Positions 6,814 to 16,557 are shown, counted from the first letter of the stretch. The stretch is DNA of 64,000 bases from FEN-299 sp963727765 (GCA_963727765.1 CAVSGZ010000008.1:868001-932000); one strand, 5' to 3'. Translations and numbers: made by a program. The notes: a model not told the origin generated them from the sequence alone.

Positions 6814-9174
6814 ATGAGGCGCCAGGCCTTCGGGCTGATCGTGGTGGCAGCGTCGGTATTCGCGGCGGCGGCAGCGTCGGCTCAGCCGCTCAAGGCCAGG
6901 GTGGACGGCGCGGCCGCCCACCGCTACGTGACAACGCTGGCGTCGCCGGAGTGGCAGGGACGCCGGACGCTGACACCGGGGTTCGACCTGGCCGCTGACT
7001 GGGCCGCCGCCAGGCTGCGCGAATGGAACCTGCAGCCGGCCGGCGAGTCGGGCACCTTCTTCCAGACCGTGCCCATTGTCGGCCCGAGGTCGGACTTCGC
7101 CTGGACCACCGGCATGCCCGCGCTCGTCATCGGCGGCCGCGCCTTCTCGTTCAAGGAAGGCGAGTTCATCGTCGACAAGGCTTCGACGCCGGCGACCGAC
7201 CTCACCGCCGAGGCGGTGTTTGTGGGCTACGGCATTTCGGCGCCGGATCGCGGCCTCGACGAGTATGCCGGCATCGATGTCACCGGCAAGATCGTCTTCG
7301 TGCTGCGCGGCTCGCCGAAGGACGCCCCGCCCGACCTCACCGACTTCCCGCCGGATCCGCCGCAGATGTCGGGCCCGCCGGAGGCGTGGACCACCGAGTC
7401 GATGGACGAGGCGAAGGTGATGACCGCCTACCGCAAGGGGGCAGCAGCCGTCGTGCTCTGCGAGGCCGATCCCGAATCGTTGCGCACCCGGGCGTGGCCG
7501 GCGTCGAAGCCACAGGCCTCGCCGTTCACCCGGAAGTTCCTCGTCATCGCGGCGACGGACCCTCGGATCCTGCGCACGGTGATGCTGCGCGACGAGGGAG
7601 AGTCTCTGGTCGGCTATGTGGACCGCATCAACCGCCTGCGCCGACAGGTCCAGCAGAAGAAGGCGCAGTCACAGCGTACGGGCGTGCGCGTCCGCGTGAA
7701 GGGCTACGACCAGGTGACGCTCTACGGGGAGTCGTTCGGCAACAACAGGTCGCGCAACGTCCTGGCGAAGATCGAGGGGACCGACCCGGTGCTCAAACGC
7801 CAGGTCGTCGTGGTCGGCGCGCACATCGACCATCTCGGGTTCAGGGGCGGCCTGGTGCACCCGGGCGCGGACGACAACGCGTCGGGCTCGGCCGTCCTGC
7901 TCGAGGTGGCCCGGACGCTCGCCGCGTCGGGCTTCAAGCCACGCCGTACGATCGTCTTCGCGCTGTGGTGCGGCGAGGAGGAGGGCCACTACGGCTCCAG
8001 GCGGTTCACGGCCTCTCCGACCGACGGCATGACGATCGAGCGGATCGTGGCCTACATCAACATGGACATGGTGGGCCGCGGCAGGACGATCGACGCCAAC
8101 GGCGCGCGCGACTTCCCGGCCATCTTCTCGGTGATGATGCGCGACCAGTCGCCGGAGGTCGCGCGTCTCATCAATCCCGAGATCAGCGGACCCGGCGGCA
8201 GCGATTACGCCGCGTTCCTTGCGCATGGCGTCGACTCGGTCGCGATGCTGACCAGCGGCGGCGACGGCCACCCCGACTACCACGACGCCGGTGATCTCCC
8301 GGAGAGGATCCAGCCCGAGCTTCTGGCCTCGGTAGGGCAATTCGTGATGCAGGCGGCGGCCAATCTGGCCAACGAGACCGCCGCGCCGCTGCCCGTCCCG
8401 GGCCGTCGCGAAGTCTGTGACGCCATCCGTTTCGCCGTGCCCGACATGGCCGGACAGGCCGAAGACGGCTGGCGCACTCTGGCCGCCAGCACGCCGGACG
8501 AGCTCGAGATGGCGGCGCTGTCGGCGGCTCGGCAAATAGGCAGGAACGAGGAGTCGGGCGCCGGCTCGCGCCCCGAGGGGCCGGCGTTGCCGATTCTCGT
8601 CGGCGTCAAGTTCCGGTCCGTGTCCGGCAACCCGGTGCTCGTCGGCGCCTCCGCCGGCATGCTGGGCGTCGGGAGGCTCGACGTGGGGGAGGACGACAGC
8701 ACCTGGCGCGCCGCGGGCGGACTGACCGCGGAAGCCAGGACCGCGATTCGCGCGGCCGAGCAGGGCGGCGTCGTGGTGAACCTGGTTCGTCCGACGATGG
8801 CGCTGGTGGAGAGCGTGCTGTCGGCGGCGTCGAGGCCGGTGCTGGTGAGCGGGATGGACAAGCCGGACGCCGAGACGGCCCGTCGGGTCGCCGCGCGCGG
8901 CGGCGTCTTCGCGCTCTCGTGCGCCGCGGTCCAGGTCCAGGCCTGCGCCGCCAGCCTCCACGCGCTGCGGACGGCGCTCGGCGGCAGCGCCAGCCTGCTG
9001 GTCACGATGCCCGCCGGCGCAGACGGCACGCGGGACGCCTCCCACGCGCTCTACTACGAGCTGGACCGGAAGGGATGGAGCAAGCAGGAGATCTACGCCG
9101 TGGCCGGCCAGGCGCTCGACGGCGAGACCGGGGGAAACCTAGCGCGGTTGGGCGGGAAGGCGGGCGAAAAGTAA
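6814..9174 (+). CDS. Exported M28-family zinc peptidase with PA domain
   Basis: 786 residues. A signal peptide (MRRQAFGLIVVAASVFAAAA..ASA) directs export. A PA-type domain spans about residues 90-250. The zinc-peptidase core follows with GAHIDHLG (about 335-342), HPGADDNASG (349-358), the catalytic Glu pair in CGEEEG (about 388), NMDMVGR (about 415) and the last His ligand in GDGHPDYHDAGD (about 482-493). Likely an aminopeptidase. About 240 residues after the core resemble a degenerate membrane-dipeptidase barrel (VVVNLVRPTMALVESVL, SRPVLVSG) without its metal ligands. The start at 6814 has GGAGGG 7 bases upstream; an earlier in-frame ATG (6697) lies inside the divergent molybdoenzyme gene. 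The stop codon touches a heptamer array. Confidence 0.85.
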   Translation: MRRQAFGLIVVAASVFAAAAASAQPLKARVDGAAAHRYVTTLASPEWQGRRTLTPGFDLAADWAAARLREWNLQPAGESGTFFQTVPIVGPRSDFAWTTGMPALVIGGRAFSFKEGEFIVDKASTPATDLTAEAVFVGYGISAPDRGLDEYAGIDVTGKIVFVLRGSPKDAPPDLTDFPPDPPQMSGPPEAWTTESMDEAKVMTAYRKGAAAVVLCEADPESLRTRAWPASKPQASPFTRKFLVIAATDPRILRTVMLRDEGESLVGYVDRINRLRRQVQQKKAQSQRTGVRVRVKGYDQVTLYGESFGNNRSRNVLAKIEGTDPVLKRQVVVVGAHIDHLGFRGGLVHPGADDNASGSAVLLEVARTLAASGFKPRRTIVFALWCGEEEGHYGSRRFTASPTDGMTIERIVAYINMDMVGRGRTIDANGARDFPAIFSVMMRDQSPEVARLINPEISGPGGSDYAAFLAHGVDSVAMLTSGGDGHPDYHDAGDLPERIQPELLASVGQFVMQAAANLANETAAPLPVPGRREVCDAIRFAVPDMAGQAEDGWRTLAASTPDELEMAALSAARQIGRNEESGAGSRPEGPALPILVGVKFRSVSGNPVLVGASAGMLGVGRLDVGEDDSTWRAAGGLTAEARTAIRAAEQGGVVVNLVRPTMALVESVLSAASRPVLVSGMDKPDAETARRVAARGGVFALSCAAVQVQACAASLHALRTALGGSASLLVTMPAGADGTRDASHALYYELDRKGWSKQEIYAVAGQALDGETGGNLARLGGKAGEK

Positions 9175-9264
9175 GAAGTGCGAAGTGAGAAGTACGAAGT
9201 AAGAAGTACGAAGTAAGAAGTACGGAGTAAGGCGTAGGGCGTAGAGCGTAAGGCGTAAGGCGTA
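9174..9264. repeat. Tandem array of 13 heptamers (AGAAGTA / AGGCGTA type)
   Basis: Thirteen uninterrupted 7-base units: AGAAGTG, CGAAGTG, alternating AGAAGTA and CGAAGTA with one CGGAGTA, then AGGCGTA, GGGCGTA, GAGCGTA, AGGCGTA, AGGCGTA. The array starts at the last base of the M28 peptidase stop codon and ends about 15 bases before the RNB gene. Confidence 0.85.
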
Positions 9265-9278
9265 ATAGGATCATTCTC

Positions 9279-10787
9279 ATGAACAACTCGACGCACCAAG
9301 GCCACGACCACCGCGAACTCCTCAAGCAGATCGCCAGGAAGGCCATGGCGGAATACGGGCTGCTGCCCGATTTCTCCCCGACCGCCATGAGCGAGGCGCA
9401 GCACGCTCGGCCGGCGAACGGGCACGGGGCCGACAACTCGCCGGGGGCCGCGCCCTCGCCCTCGTTCCCTCGCGACCTCCGAAACCTGCTCTGGTGCTCG
9501 ATCGACAACGACGACTCGATGGACCTCGACCAGTTGACAGTTTTCGAGCCGCAGCCCGACGGCGCGGCCCGCATCCTAGTCGCCATCGCGGATGTCGACG
9601 CGCTGGTGGCACCAGGCAGCGCCATCGACCGGCATGCGCGCCAGAACACCACATCGGTCTACACGCCGGCCGAGATCTTTCCGATGCTGCCCGAGCGGCT
9701 CTCGACCGACCTCACCTCGCTGGCCTTTAGTCAAGAGCGGCCCGCGCTGGTCGCCGACTTCGTCGTCGACGCCGCGGGCTCGACGGGCGAGGCCACCATC
9801 TACCGCGCGCTCGTCGTCAACCGCGCGAAGCTGGCCTACAACAGCGTGGCGGCGTGGCTCGAGGGACAGGGGCCGATGCCGGCCGCGATCGCGGCGGTTC
9901 CGGGAATGGCCGAGCAGATCCGCGCGCAGGACGAGGTGGCCCAGCGCCTGAGGAAGTCGCGCCACGAGCGCGGCGCGCTCGATTTCCAGACGATCGAGAC
10001 CCGGACGGTGTTCGACGGCAACAGCGTCCAGGATCTCGCGGAGGAGCGCGACAACCGGGCGCACCAGTTGATTGAGGACTTCATGATCGCCGCCAACAGC
10101 GTGACGGCGCGGTTTCTCCAGGCGCAGGGCTTTCCTTCGATTCGGCGCGTCGTGCGAACGCCTGAGCACTGGGATCGCATCGTGGCCCTGGCCGGACAGT
10201 CTGGCGTGCGGCTGCCCGCCGTCCCCGATTCCCGCGCGCTGGCCGGATTCCTGACGGCGCGGCGCGCGGCCGACCCGGTCCGCTTTCCCGATCTGTCGCT
10301 CTCGGTCATCAAGCTGCTCGGCTCCGGCGAATACGTCGTCGAGGGCCCGAACGAGGTGGGCGACGGGCACTTCGGTCTCGCGGTGAAGGACTACACGCAC
10401 TCGACGGCGCCTAACAGGCGCTTTCCTGATCTCGTCACCCAGCGGCTGCTGAAGGCGGCGCTCGCCGTGGCGCCCGTGCCCTACGCCGCCGCCGACCTCG
10501 AACAGATCGCGACGCACTGCACCGACATGGAAGACGAGGCGCACAAGGTCGAACGGCTCGTGAGGAAGGCCGCCGCGGCACTGCTGGTCGAGTCCCAGAT
10601 CGGCCGCGTCTTCGATGCCATCGTCACGGGCGCCTCGCCGAAGGGGACCTGGGTGCGCATCTTCCAGCCGCCGGTTGAAGGACGGGTCGAACGCGGCTTC
10701 GAGGGACTGAACGTGGGCGACCGGCTGCGCGTGCGGCTGATCCACACCGACGCGATGCGCGGCTTTATCGATTTCGCGAAGGCGTAG
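9279..10787 (+). CDS. RNB-domain ribonuclease (RNase II/R family)
   Basis: 502-residue 3'-5' exoribonuclease core. The catalytic acidic motif is SIDNDDSMDLDQL (about residues 73-85, with the metal-binding Asp residues), and DYTHSTAPNRRFPDL is the RNA-channel motif late in the RNB barrel. A short S1/OB-like tail (GTWVRIFQPPVEGRV) follows. The N-terminus lacks the cold-shock domains of full RNase R, so this is the compact form common outside Gammaproteobacteria. AGGAT precedes the ATG by about 8 bases. The methyltransferase gene begins 5 bases after the stop, so the two RNA-metabolism genes should form one transcript. Confidence 0.85.
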   Translation: MNNSTHQGHDHRELLKQIARKAMAEYGLLPDFSPTAMSEAQHARPANGHGADNSPGAAPSPSFPRDLRNLLWCSIDNDDSMDLDQLTVFEPQPDGAARILVAIADVDALVAPGSAIDRHARQNTTSVYTPAEIFPMLPERLSTDLTSLAFSQERPALVADFVVDAAGSTGEATIYRALVVNRAKLAYNSVAAWLEGQGPMPAAIAAVPGMAEQIRAQDEVAQRLRKSRHERGALDFQTIETRTVFDGNSVQDLAEERDNRAHQLIEDFMIAANSVTARFLQAQGFPSIRRVVRTPEHWDRIVALAGQSGVRLPAVPDSRALAGFLTARRAADPVRFPDLSLSVIKLLGSGEYVVEGPNEVGDGHFGLAVKDYTHSTAPNRRFPDLVTQRLLKAALAVAPVPYAAADLEQIATHCTDMEDEAHKVERLVRKAAAALLVESQIGRVFDAIVTGASPKGTWVRIFQPPVEGRVERGFEGLNVGDRLRVRLIHTDAMRGFIDFAKA

Positions 10788-10792
10788 AGCCA

Positions 10793-12094
10793 GTGGTGGA
10801 CCTCGAACTTGTCCCGCCGGCGCACCGGGTGACGCCGCGCTGCCGGCACTTCGGCGCCTGCGGCGGCTGCGCCTGGCAGCACATCCGCTACGACGAGCAG
10901 CTCCGCCTCAAGCAGCGCATCGTCGAACGCGCCCTTCCGCGCGGTGTGAAGGTCTCGCCAACGCTGCCCACCCCGGCGGGCGACGATGGCACGCCGTGGG
11001 CTTACCGGGACAAGGTCAGCTTCGTGTTCGGGGCTGGCGGCCGGCAGCGGCCGCTCGTCATGGGGCACTACCGGCGCGGCTCGCGGACGATCCTCCCGGT
11101 CGAGGAATGCCCGGTTCACGCCGAAGCCGGCAACCGGTTCGCGTTCGCGCTGCGCGACGCGCTGGTGAAGGCGAAGGTCGATGCCGCCTCGCCGGACGGC
11201 CGCAGCGGGGTGGCCCGCTACGTCGTCGTCCGCGTGTCCGAGGACACGGGCGAAATGGTCGGCACTCTCGTCGCAACGGAGAACGCCGCTGCGCTTCGTC
11301 GCGTGACCGCCGAGCTCGAGACCCGCCTTGGGTCGGGCCCGGCGCACCAATGCCCGACGGGCGGAGGCGGTCGGGCGGCCGTGGGCTTCCACCTCAACCT
11401 GCACGATGGGCCGGGGCCGTTCCTGTTCGGCGGCGAGACGCGCCGGCTGTTCGGCCTCGCGGAGGTCAGGGAGCAGGTCGGCGGCGTGTCCTACCTCGTG
11501 GCGCCGACGGCCTTCTTCCAAACCAGTGTCCGCGCGGCCGGCGTGCTGGTCCGCGTGGTTCTCGACGCCCTGGCCGACGCGCGGTTCGAGCGCGTGCTCA
11601 ATCTGTATGCCGGCGTCGGTCTCTTCGCGTTGCCGCTCGCGAAGGCGGGCCGCCGGGTCATGGCAGTGGAGGAGAGCCGCGAGGCGATGGCGAGCGCTGC
11701 GGCGGCCATGCGCCTGAACCGCATTGCCGGTGACCGGTGCCGGCTCGTCGCCGCGCGCGTCGAGGACGCGCTTGGCGGGGCGCAGGGAGACAGGCGCAAA
11801 GCCGGGCGTCGTCCGGCCATGAAGGGGGCGTCAGGTGAGTGGGACGCCGTGATCCTCGACCCGCCGCGCCAGGGATGTCCGCCGCGCGTGCTGGAGACCG
11901 TCTTCCGTACCCTTCGCCCCGCCCGGGTCGTCTATGTGTCGTGCAGTCCCGAGGCGCTCGCACGGGACATGGCGCTCGTCGAGGGCACCGGCTACCAGTT
12001 CGAGCGCGTGCAGCCCGTGGACATGTTCCCGCACACGGCGCACGTCGAGACCGTCGTGGTCCTGGCGCGAGGGAAGCGCGCCCGGCCCGTGTAA
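10793..12094 (+). CDS. 23S rRNA (uracil-5)-methyltransferase, RlmD/TrmA family
   Basis: 433-residue SAM-dependent m5U methyltransferase. The N-terminal cysteines for an Fe-S cluster are CRHFGACGGC and ECPVH. The SAM site is LNLYAGVGLFALPLA. The catalytic nucleophile is the Cys of VSCSPEALARD. DPPRQGCPPRVL is the family motif IV and HVETVVVL the C-terminal signature. There is no separate TRAM domain, so the RNA-binding part is short. It starts with GTG right after the RNase gene. Whether it is RlmD- or RlmCD-like (which uracil it methylates) cannot be told here. Confidence 0.85.
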   Translation: MVDLELVPPAHRVTPRCRHFGACGGCAWQHIRYDEQLRLKQRIVERALPRGVKVSPTLPTPAGDDGTPWAYRDKVSFVFGAGGRQRPLVMGHYRRGSRTILPVEECPVHAEAGNRFAFALRDALVKAKVDAASPDGRSGVARYVVVRVSEDTGEMVGTLVATENAAALRRVTAELETRLGSGPAHQCPTGGGGRAAVGFHLNLHDGPGPFLFGGETRRLFGLAEVREQVGGVSYLVAPTAFFQTSVRAAGVLVRVVLDALADARFERVLNLYAGVGLFALPLAKAGRRVMAVEESREAMASAAAAMRLNRIAGDRCRLVAARVEDALGGAQGDRRKAGRRPAMKGASGEWDAVILDPPRQGCPPRVLETVFRTLRPARVVYVSCSPEALARDMALVEGTGYQFERVQPVDMFPHTAHVETVVVLARGKRARPV

Positions 12095-12140
12095 CTTCAA
12101 GCGGCCCACGATTCACAGTGCTACGGAGAGGTGCAGCGGC

Positions 12141-13391
12141 ATGGCCAACTCGTCGGTGACCGGCCGGTCGGGACTCACGCGGGCGGCGGCGGCGTACGGC
12201 CTCGGCCTGATGACGCTGCTGAACTTCGTCAACTACATCGACCGCTACGTGCTGCCCGCGGTCGCCCCGCGCATCAAGGAGGCCCTCTCGCTGACCGACA
12301 CCCAGATCGGCATGTTCGGCAGCGCGTTCCTGTTCTCCTACTTCATCCTGTCGCCCGTGTTCGGCTGGCTGGGAGACCGCTTCTCGCGGACGAGGCTCAT
12401 GGCGGTCGGCGTGGCGATCTGGAGCCTGGCGACGGCTGGGGGCGGCCTGGCGCGGAACTTCGGACAGATGCTCTTCGCCCGTGGATCGGTGGGGGTCGGC
12501 GAGGCTTCCTATGCGGCCATCTCGCCGGCGCTCATCTCCGACTACTATCCGCCCGAACGGCGCGGACGCGTGTTCGCGATCTTCTACCTGGCGATTCCCG
12601 TGGGCAGCGCCGTCGGGTACCTGCTCGGCGGAGCGATCGAGGCGCACTTCGGCTGGCGCGCCGCCTTCTTCGCCGTCGGCCTGCCGGGTCTTCTGCTCGC
12701 GCTGCTGACGCTCACCGCGCCGGACCCGCCGCGCGGCATCAACGACAGGCCGTCTGCGTCGCGCGAGCCTGCCGGGAGCTACCGGCATTCGCTCGGTCTG
12801 CTCGCCCGCAATCGCGACTACGTGCTGGCGGTGCTCGGCTACGCCGCCTACACGTTCGCCGTGGGCGGCATGTCGTTCTGGGTGCCCATGTACCTGACGC
12901 GGGTGATGAGGATGCCCCTCGATCGCGCCAACTACGTCCTGGGCATGGTGACCGTCGTTGCGGGCATTGGCGGGACCTTCCTCGGCGGCTACATCGCCGA
13001 CGCGCTGGCGCGGCGCGTCAGGCAGGCGCACCTGTGGGTCTCGGGCGTGTCGATGATCCTGGCGATCCCGTTTACCTTCGTGGCGTTCACGACCCAGGAT
13101 CAGAGCGTGTTCGCGGCCTCGCTGCTGGCCGCCGAATTCATGGCGTTCCTGAGCACCGGGCCGATCAACGTCGTGATCGTGAGCGCGGTGCCGGTGACGA
13201 TGCGCGCGACCGCGATGGCGGTCAGCATCTTCGTGATTCACCTGCTCGGGGATGCGGCGGCGCCCCTCGTGCTGGGCGCCGCCTCTGAACGTGTGGGATT
13301 GTCGAACGCCGTCCTGATCATGCCATTCGTCGTGGCGGCGTCGGCGGTGATCTGGATCGTCGCCGCGTTGCGGCCCAACTCCCATCCGTAG
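12141..13391 (+). CDS. MFS transporter, Spinster-like
   Basis: 416-residue, 12-span major facilitator. NFVNYIDRYVLPAVAP in helix 1, GWLGDRFSRTRLMAVG as the loop 2-3 motif, and GVGEASYAAISPALISDYYPPERRGR match the Spinster/sphingolipid-type branch. Start chosen at 12141 with GAGAGG about 10 bases upstream; the frame is open further upstream but overlaps the methyltransferase gene. Bacterial Spinster-type proteins have been linked to lysolipid or drug export; no substrate is implied by the neighbours. The TAG stop is inside a GTAGGCCGGCC palindrome shared with the convergent HtrA gene. Confidence 0.8.
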   Translation: MANSSVTGRSGLTRAAAAYGLGLMTLLNFVNYIDRYVLPAVAPRIKEALSLTDTQIGMFGSAFLFSYFILSPVFGWLGDRFSRTRLMAVGVAIWSLATAGGGLARNFGQMLFARGSVGVGEASYAAISPALISDYYPPERRGRVFAIFYLAIPVGSAVGYLLGGAIEAHFGWRAAFFAVGLPGLLLALLTLTAPDPPRGINDRPSASREPAGSYRHSLGLLARNRDYVLAVLGYAAYTFAVGGMSFWVPMYLTRVMRMPLDRANYVLGMVTVVAGIGGTFLGGYIADALARRVRQAHLWVSGVSMILAIPFTFVAFTTQDQSVFAASLLAAEFMAFLSTGPINVVIVSAVPVTMRATAMAVSIFVIHLLGDAAAPLVLGAASERVGLSNAVLIMPFVVAASAVIWIVAALRPNSHP

Positions 13392-13407
13392 GCCGGCCCT
13401 GCCTATC
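13388..13407. terminator. Palindromic element between convergent MFS and htrA genes
   Basis: A 20-bp element (GTAGGCCGGCCCTGCCTATC) contains the TAG stop of the MFS gene on the + strand and the TAG stop of htrA on the - strand. It may form a bidirectional hairpin terminator but lacks a T tract. Confidence 0.4.
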
Positions 13408-14929
13408 CTCGCTTCGGCGAGAGCGCGACGAACAGGTCGTTCCCCTGCCGGTTCACCAGCAGCAGCGCCGGCCGCCCCGAACTGGTATTGACGGCCTCGT
13501 TGAACTGCTCGAGGCTGTTCACCGGCCGGTGGTTGACTTCGACGATGACGTCGCCCGACTGGAGGCCGGCATCCGACGCGGCGCTCGCGGGGGCCACCTC
13601 GTCGACCACCAGGCCGCGCCTCACCTTGAGGCCCATCTGGTTGGCCACTTCAGGCGTCACCGGCTCCACGGTCAAGCCGTAGCGGTTCCCGCTCGGTCCC
13701 TCCGCATCGCCGTTGTAAGAAGTGCGGGTGGCCGACAACTGGCCGAGGTCCACCGTCTTGGTCATCTCGCGCCCGTTGCGAACCAGCGTCACCGTCGCGT
13801 GGGTGCCGGGCTGGCTGCTGGCGACGCGGTTGCGCAGGTCGTTGCTGTCGGTCACCGGCTGGCCGTCGAGCGTGGTGATCACGTCGCCGCGCTCGATCCC
13901 CGCCTTCTGCGCCGGGCTGTCGGGTTCGACCGTGCTGACGATCACGCCGCGCACGTCGTGCAGACCCAGGCTCTGGGCGAGCTCGGAGTTCACCGTCTGC
14001 ACGGTGACCCCCATGCGCGCGCGCCGCACGGTGCCGGTCTTGATGAGCTGCGTCATGACGTTCTGCGCCATGTTGGACGGGATGGCGAATCCGATGCCGA
14101 TGCTGCCGCCCGAGGGCGACAGGATCTGCGAGTTGATCCCGACCAGCTCGCCCCGCGTGTTCACCAGCGCGCCGCCCGAGTTCCCCTGGTTGATCGGGGC
14201 GTCGGTCTGCAGGAAGTCCTCGAAGCTGCCGTCGCCCGCGTCGGTGGCGCGGCCCTTCGCGCTGATGATCCCCATCGTCACCGTCTGGCCGACGCCGAGC
14301 GGGTTGCCAATCGCTAGGACGACGTCGCCCACGCGAACCTGGCGGGTGTCACCGAGAGACAGGCTGTGCAGCCCGTTCGCGTCGATCTTCAGGACGGCGA
14401 GGTCCGACGGCTTGTCGGTGCCGATCACCTTCGCGACGAACGTCCGCCGATCCGTCAGCTCGACGCTGATCTTGGTCGCGCCGTCGACCACGTGCGCGTT
14501 GGTCAGGATGTAGCCGTCAGGGCTGACGATGACGCCGGATCCGAGGGCGCCTTCCTCGCGCGGCTGCGGCGTCGGGTTGGAGCGGTGTCCCTGGCGCCCG
14601 AAGAACTGCTGGAAGAACGGGTCGTCGCCGAACGGATTGGCGGCCTCGCGCACCACGCGCTCGGAGCGGATGGTGACGACGGCCGGAGCCACCTGGGCCA
14701 CGATGTCGGCGTAGGAATCCGGGGCGCGCAGGCCGACGCCGTGGCTCTGCTGGACCTCGGGGACCGCCGGGGCCACCGCTGTCGTGGCCGCCGGCGTGCC
14801 CGGCGCGGCATCGATGCGGGCCGCGGCCGCAGTCCAGCCCACCAGCACGCCTGACAGCAGGACGACGCCAGCCAGCGCCGCCGGCTTGGCGCTCATCCGA
14901 AGAACCTGTCGAACTCGCTCTCTGATCAT
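13403..14929 (-). CDS. degP: Do-type periplasmic serine protease HtrA/DegP
   Basis: 508 residues: an N-terminal membrane anchor or signal segment (about 15-35), a trypsin-like domain with His146 (TNAHVVD), Asp176 (PSDLAVLKI) and Ser251 (NQGNSGGALVN), then two PDZ domains (about 310-400 and 420-505). The Phe-rich NPFGDDPFFQQFFG loop near residue 105 is the LA loop seen in oligomer-forming DegP/DegQ proteins. It degrades or refolds damaged envelope proteins. The two-component pair just upstream on the same strand could control it, but a repeat-filled gap separates them. It is the only trypsin-like protease in the window; at 11 kb from the gasdermin it is not an obvious partner. Confidence 0.92.
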   Translation of the reverse strand: MIRERVRQVLRMSAKPAALAGVVLLSGVLVGWTAAAARIDAAPGTPAATTAVAPAVPEVQQSHGVGLRAPDSYADIVAQVAPAVVTIRSERVVREAANPFGDDPFFQQFFGRQGHRSNPTPQPREEGALGSGVIVSPDGYILTNAHVVDGATKISVELTDRRTFVAKVIGTDKPSDLAVLKIDANGLHSLSLGDTRQVRVGDVVLAIGNPLGVGQTVTMGIISAKGRATDAGDGSFEDFLQTDAPINQGNSGGALVNTRGELVGINSQILSPSGGSIGIGFAIPSNMAQNVMTQLIKTGTVRRARMGVTVQTVNSELAQSLGLHDVRGVIVSTVEPDSPAQKAGIERGDVITTLDGQPVTDSNDLRNRVASSQPGTHATVTLVRNGREMTKTVDLGQLSATRTSYNGDAEGPSGNRYGLTVEPVTPEVANQMGLKVRRGLVVDEVAPASAASDAGLQSGDVIVEVNHRPVNSLEQFNEAVNTSSGRPALLLVNRQGNDLFVALSPKRG

Positions 14930-15057
14930 GTCTCAACCTCAAACGTGGGACCGGGCAGGTGTCGTTCGCCGCCCGGCATGTATCGACGCGTCTATTTACT
15001 TGGACGATGGGGCGGATTACACGGTCGTTTCCGGGGGATTACATCGGTGTAATGGTA

Positions 15058-15106
15058 GGGACGAGGGATCAGGGATCGGGGATCAGGGATCGGGGGTCAG
15101 GGGCGG
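15058..15106. repeat. Tandem heptamer array, GGGATCR type
   Basis: Seven 7-base units: GGGACGA, GGGATCA, GGGATCG, GGGATCA, GGGATCG, GGGGTCA, GGGGCGG. It lies between htrA and the histidine kinase and is directly followed by a GTAGGCCGGGCCTTCAGGCCCG palindrome (15125-15148) that reaches into the kinase stop codon. Confidence 0.75.
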
Positions 15107-15137
15107 ACACGGACGAGACCGTACGTAGGCCGGGCCT

Positions 15138-16557
15138 TCAGGCCCGGCGATCAGCGGGCAAGTGCAGCGTGAACGTCGCCCCCTGGTCGGGCGTGGACTC
15201 GACCTCGACACGCCCCTTGTGCGCCTCGACGATGGCGCGGACGAGGCTGAGGCCGAGGCCGAGACCCCGCTCGGAGCGGCTCCGGTCGCCACGGTAGAGC
15301 CGGTCCCAGATGCGCGGCAGATCCTCGGCCGCGATGCCCGGCCCGTCGTCCTCGACGGCGAGCGCGACCCCGCTCTCCTCGGCGCGCGCCCGAAGCGTCA
15401 CGTGGCCGCCCGCCGGCGTGAACTTGACCGCGTTGTCGAGCAGGTTGGCGAGCACCTGGCGAAGGCGGTTGCGGTCGGCCGTCAACGTCAGCGCCTGTGG
15501 CGCGTCGACGCGCACCTCGATGTGCTTCTCCTCCGCCACGTCGGCATAAAGGTCCCGCGCGTCGCGGAGGATCTCGCCGGCGTCGATCGGTTCGCTCGCG
15601 AGCCGCATCACGCCCGTCTCGGCCTCCGAGATGTCCATCAGCGTATTGAGCATCTCCGAGACCCGCTCCGACTCCTCGAGGCAATCGGCCAACGCCTCCC
15701 GGTAGCGCTGAGGGTCGTCGGGTCGCGACTCGAGCGCGCGCTCGGCCGATTGCGCGGAGCCGCGTCATCGGCGTCCGCAGGTCATGCGCCACGTTGTCGA
15801 GCGACCCGCGCATGCCGGCCACAAGAGCCGCAATCCGGTCGAGCATCCCGTTGAAGAGCCCGCTGAGCTGGTCGAGCGGATCGTGCGAGCCCTGCACGGG
15901 CACGCGTGCGTCGAACCGGCCGGTCTGCAGGATGGTCTGCACGACGCCGGCCAGCTGACGAAGCGGCCTCATCGTCGAGCGGGTGAGCAGGGCGCCGCCC
16001 ACCACGCCGATGAGGACGACGGCGGCCACGGCCATGATGAGGATGGTGCGGTACCGGGCGAGCAACTCGCTGCGGATCTCGTTACTCTTGCCGACCTGCA
16101 GTAGCGTGCCGTCGGCGAGGTAGGCCGAGGCGACCTCGAGCACCTCCGATGTGCCTCGTCGCGGGATGTCGGCCCACGACTGCGTGCCTTGCGGCTCGGG
16201 CCGGTTGAGCTGCGACAGGTCGAAGTCCGACCACTCCCCCGGCAGGTTGTAGAAGACGACCTCCTCGCCGCCGCGCGACACGCGCACGAAGAGCCGCTCG
16301 CCGCGCACCGCCGCCTGGTCGTTCCGGATGGCGCGGTCGAGGGCCGGCAGCCCGCCCTGCTGGAACTGGCCGGCGTAGGCGACCAGCGTGGAGCGGATCA
16401 GGTCGTGGTCGCGCTGCGCGAGCGACGAGGCCAGCAGAACGTAGGTGAGCACCCCGATGGCGAGCGAGCTGCCGAGGAAGAGCAGGGCGTACCACGCGGC
16501 CAGCCGCGATCCGAGCGTATAGGCCGGCTCCTCACGCCACGTCGAGGACATAGCCAA
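15138..16557 (-). CDS. Sensor histidine kinase, frameshifted in the HisKA domain
   Basis: Membrane sensor kinase: TM1 (about 21-43), a periplasmic domain (45-170), TM2 (171-192), a HAMP linker (193-245) and the phospho-acceptor His258 in NVAHDLRTPMTRLRAI. An extra G near 15744 then shifts the frame. The other frame continues with DCLEESERVSEMLNTLMDISEAE and the ATPase domain: the N box (QVLANLLDNAVKF), G1 (DDGPGI) and G2 (GLGLGLSLV). The fused product would be about 472 residues. The start overlaps the end of the response regulator gene by about 26 bases (or 20, from the MSSTW start), so the two are coupled. The stop lies in a palindromic repeat. Signal unknown. Confidence 0.8.

Noticed and set aside
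9174..9264. Possible CRISPR-like array
   Set aside because: The units are 7 bases with no spacers and drift gradually, so it is a simple tandem repeat.
13403..14929. HtrA as the activating protease of the gasdermin
   Set aside because: It is an ordinary Do-type periplasmic protease 11 kb away with unrelated genes between; bacterial gasdermins sit in the cytoplasm and are paired with adjacent cytoplasmic proteases.
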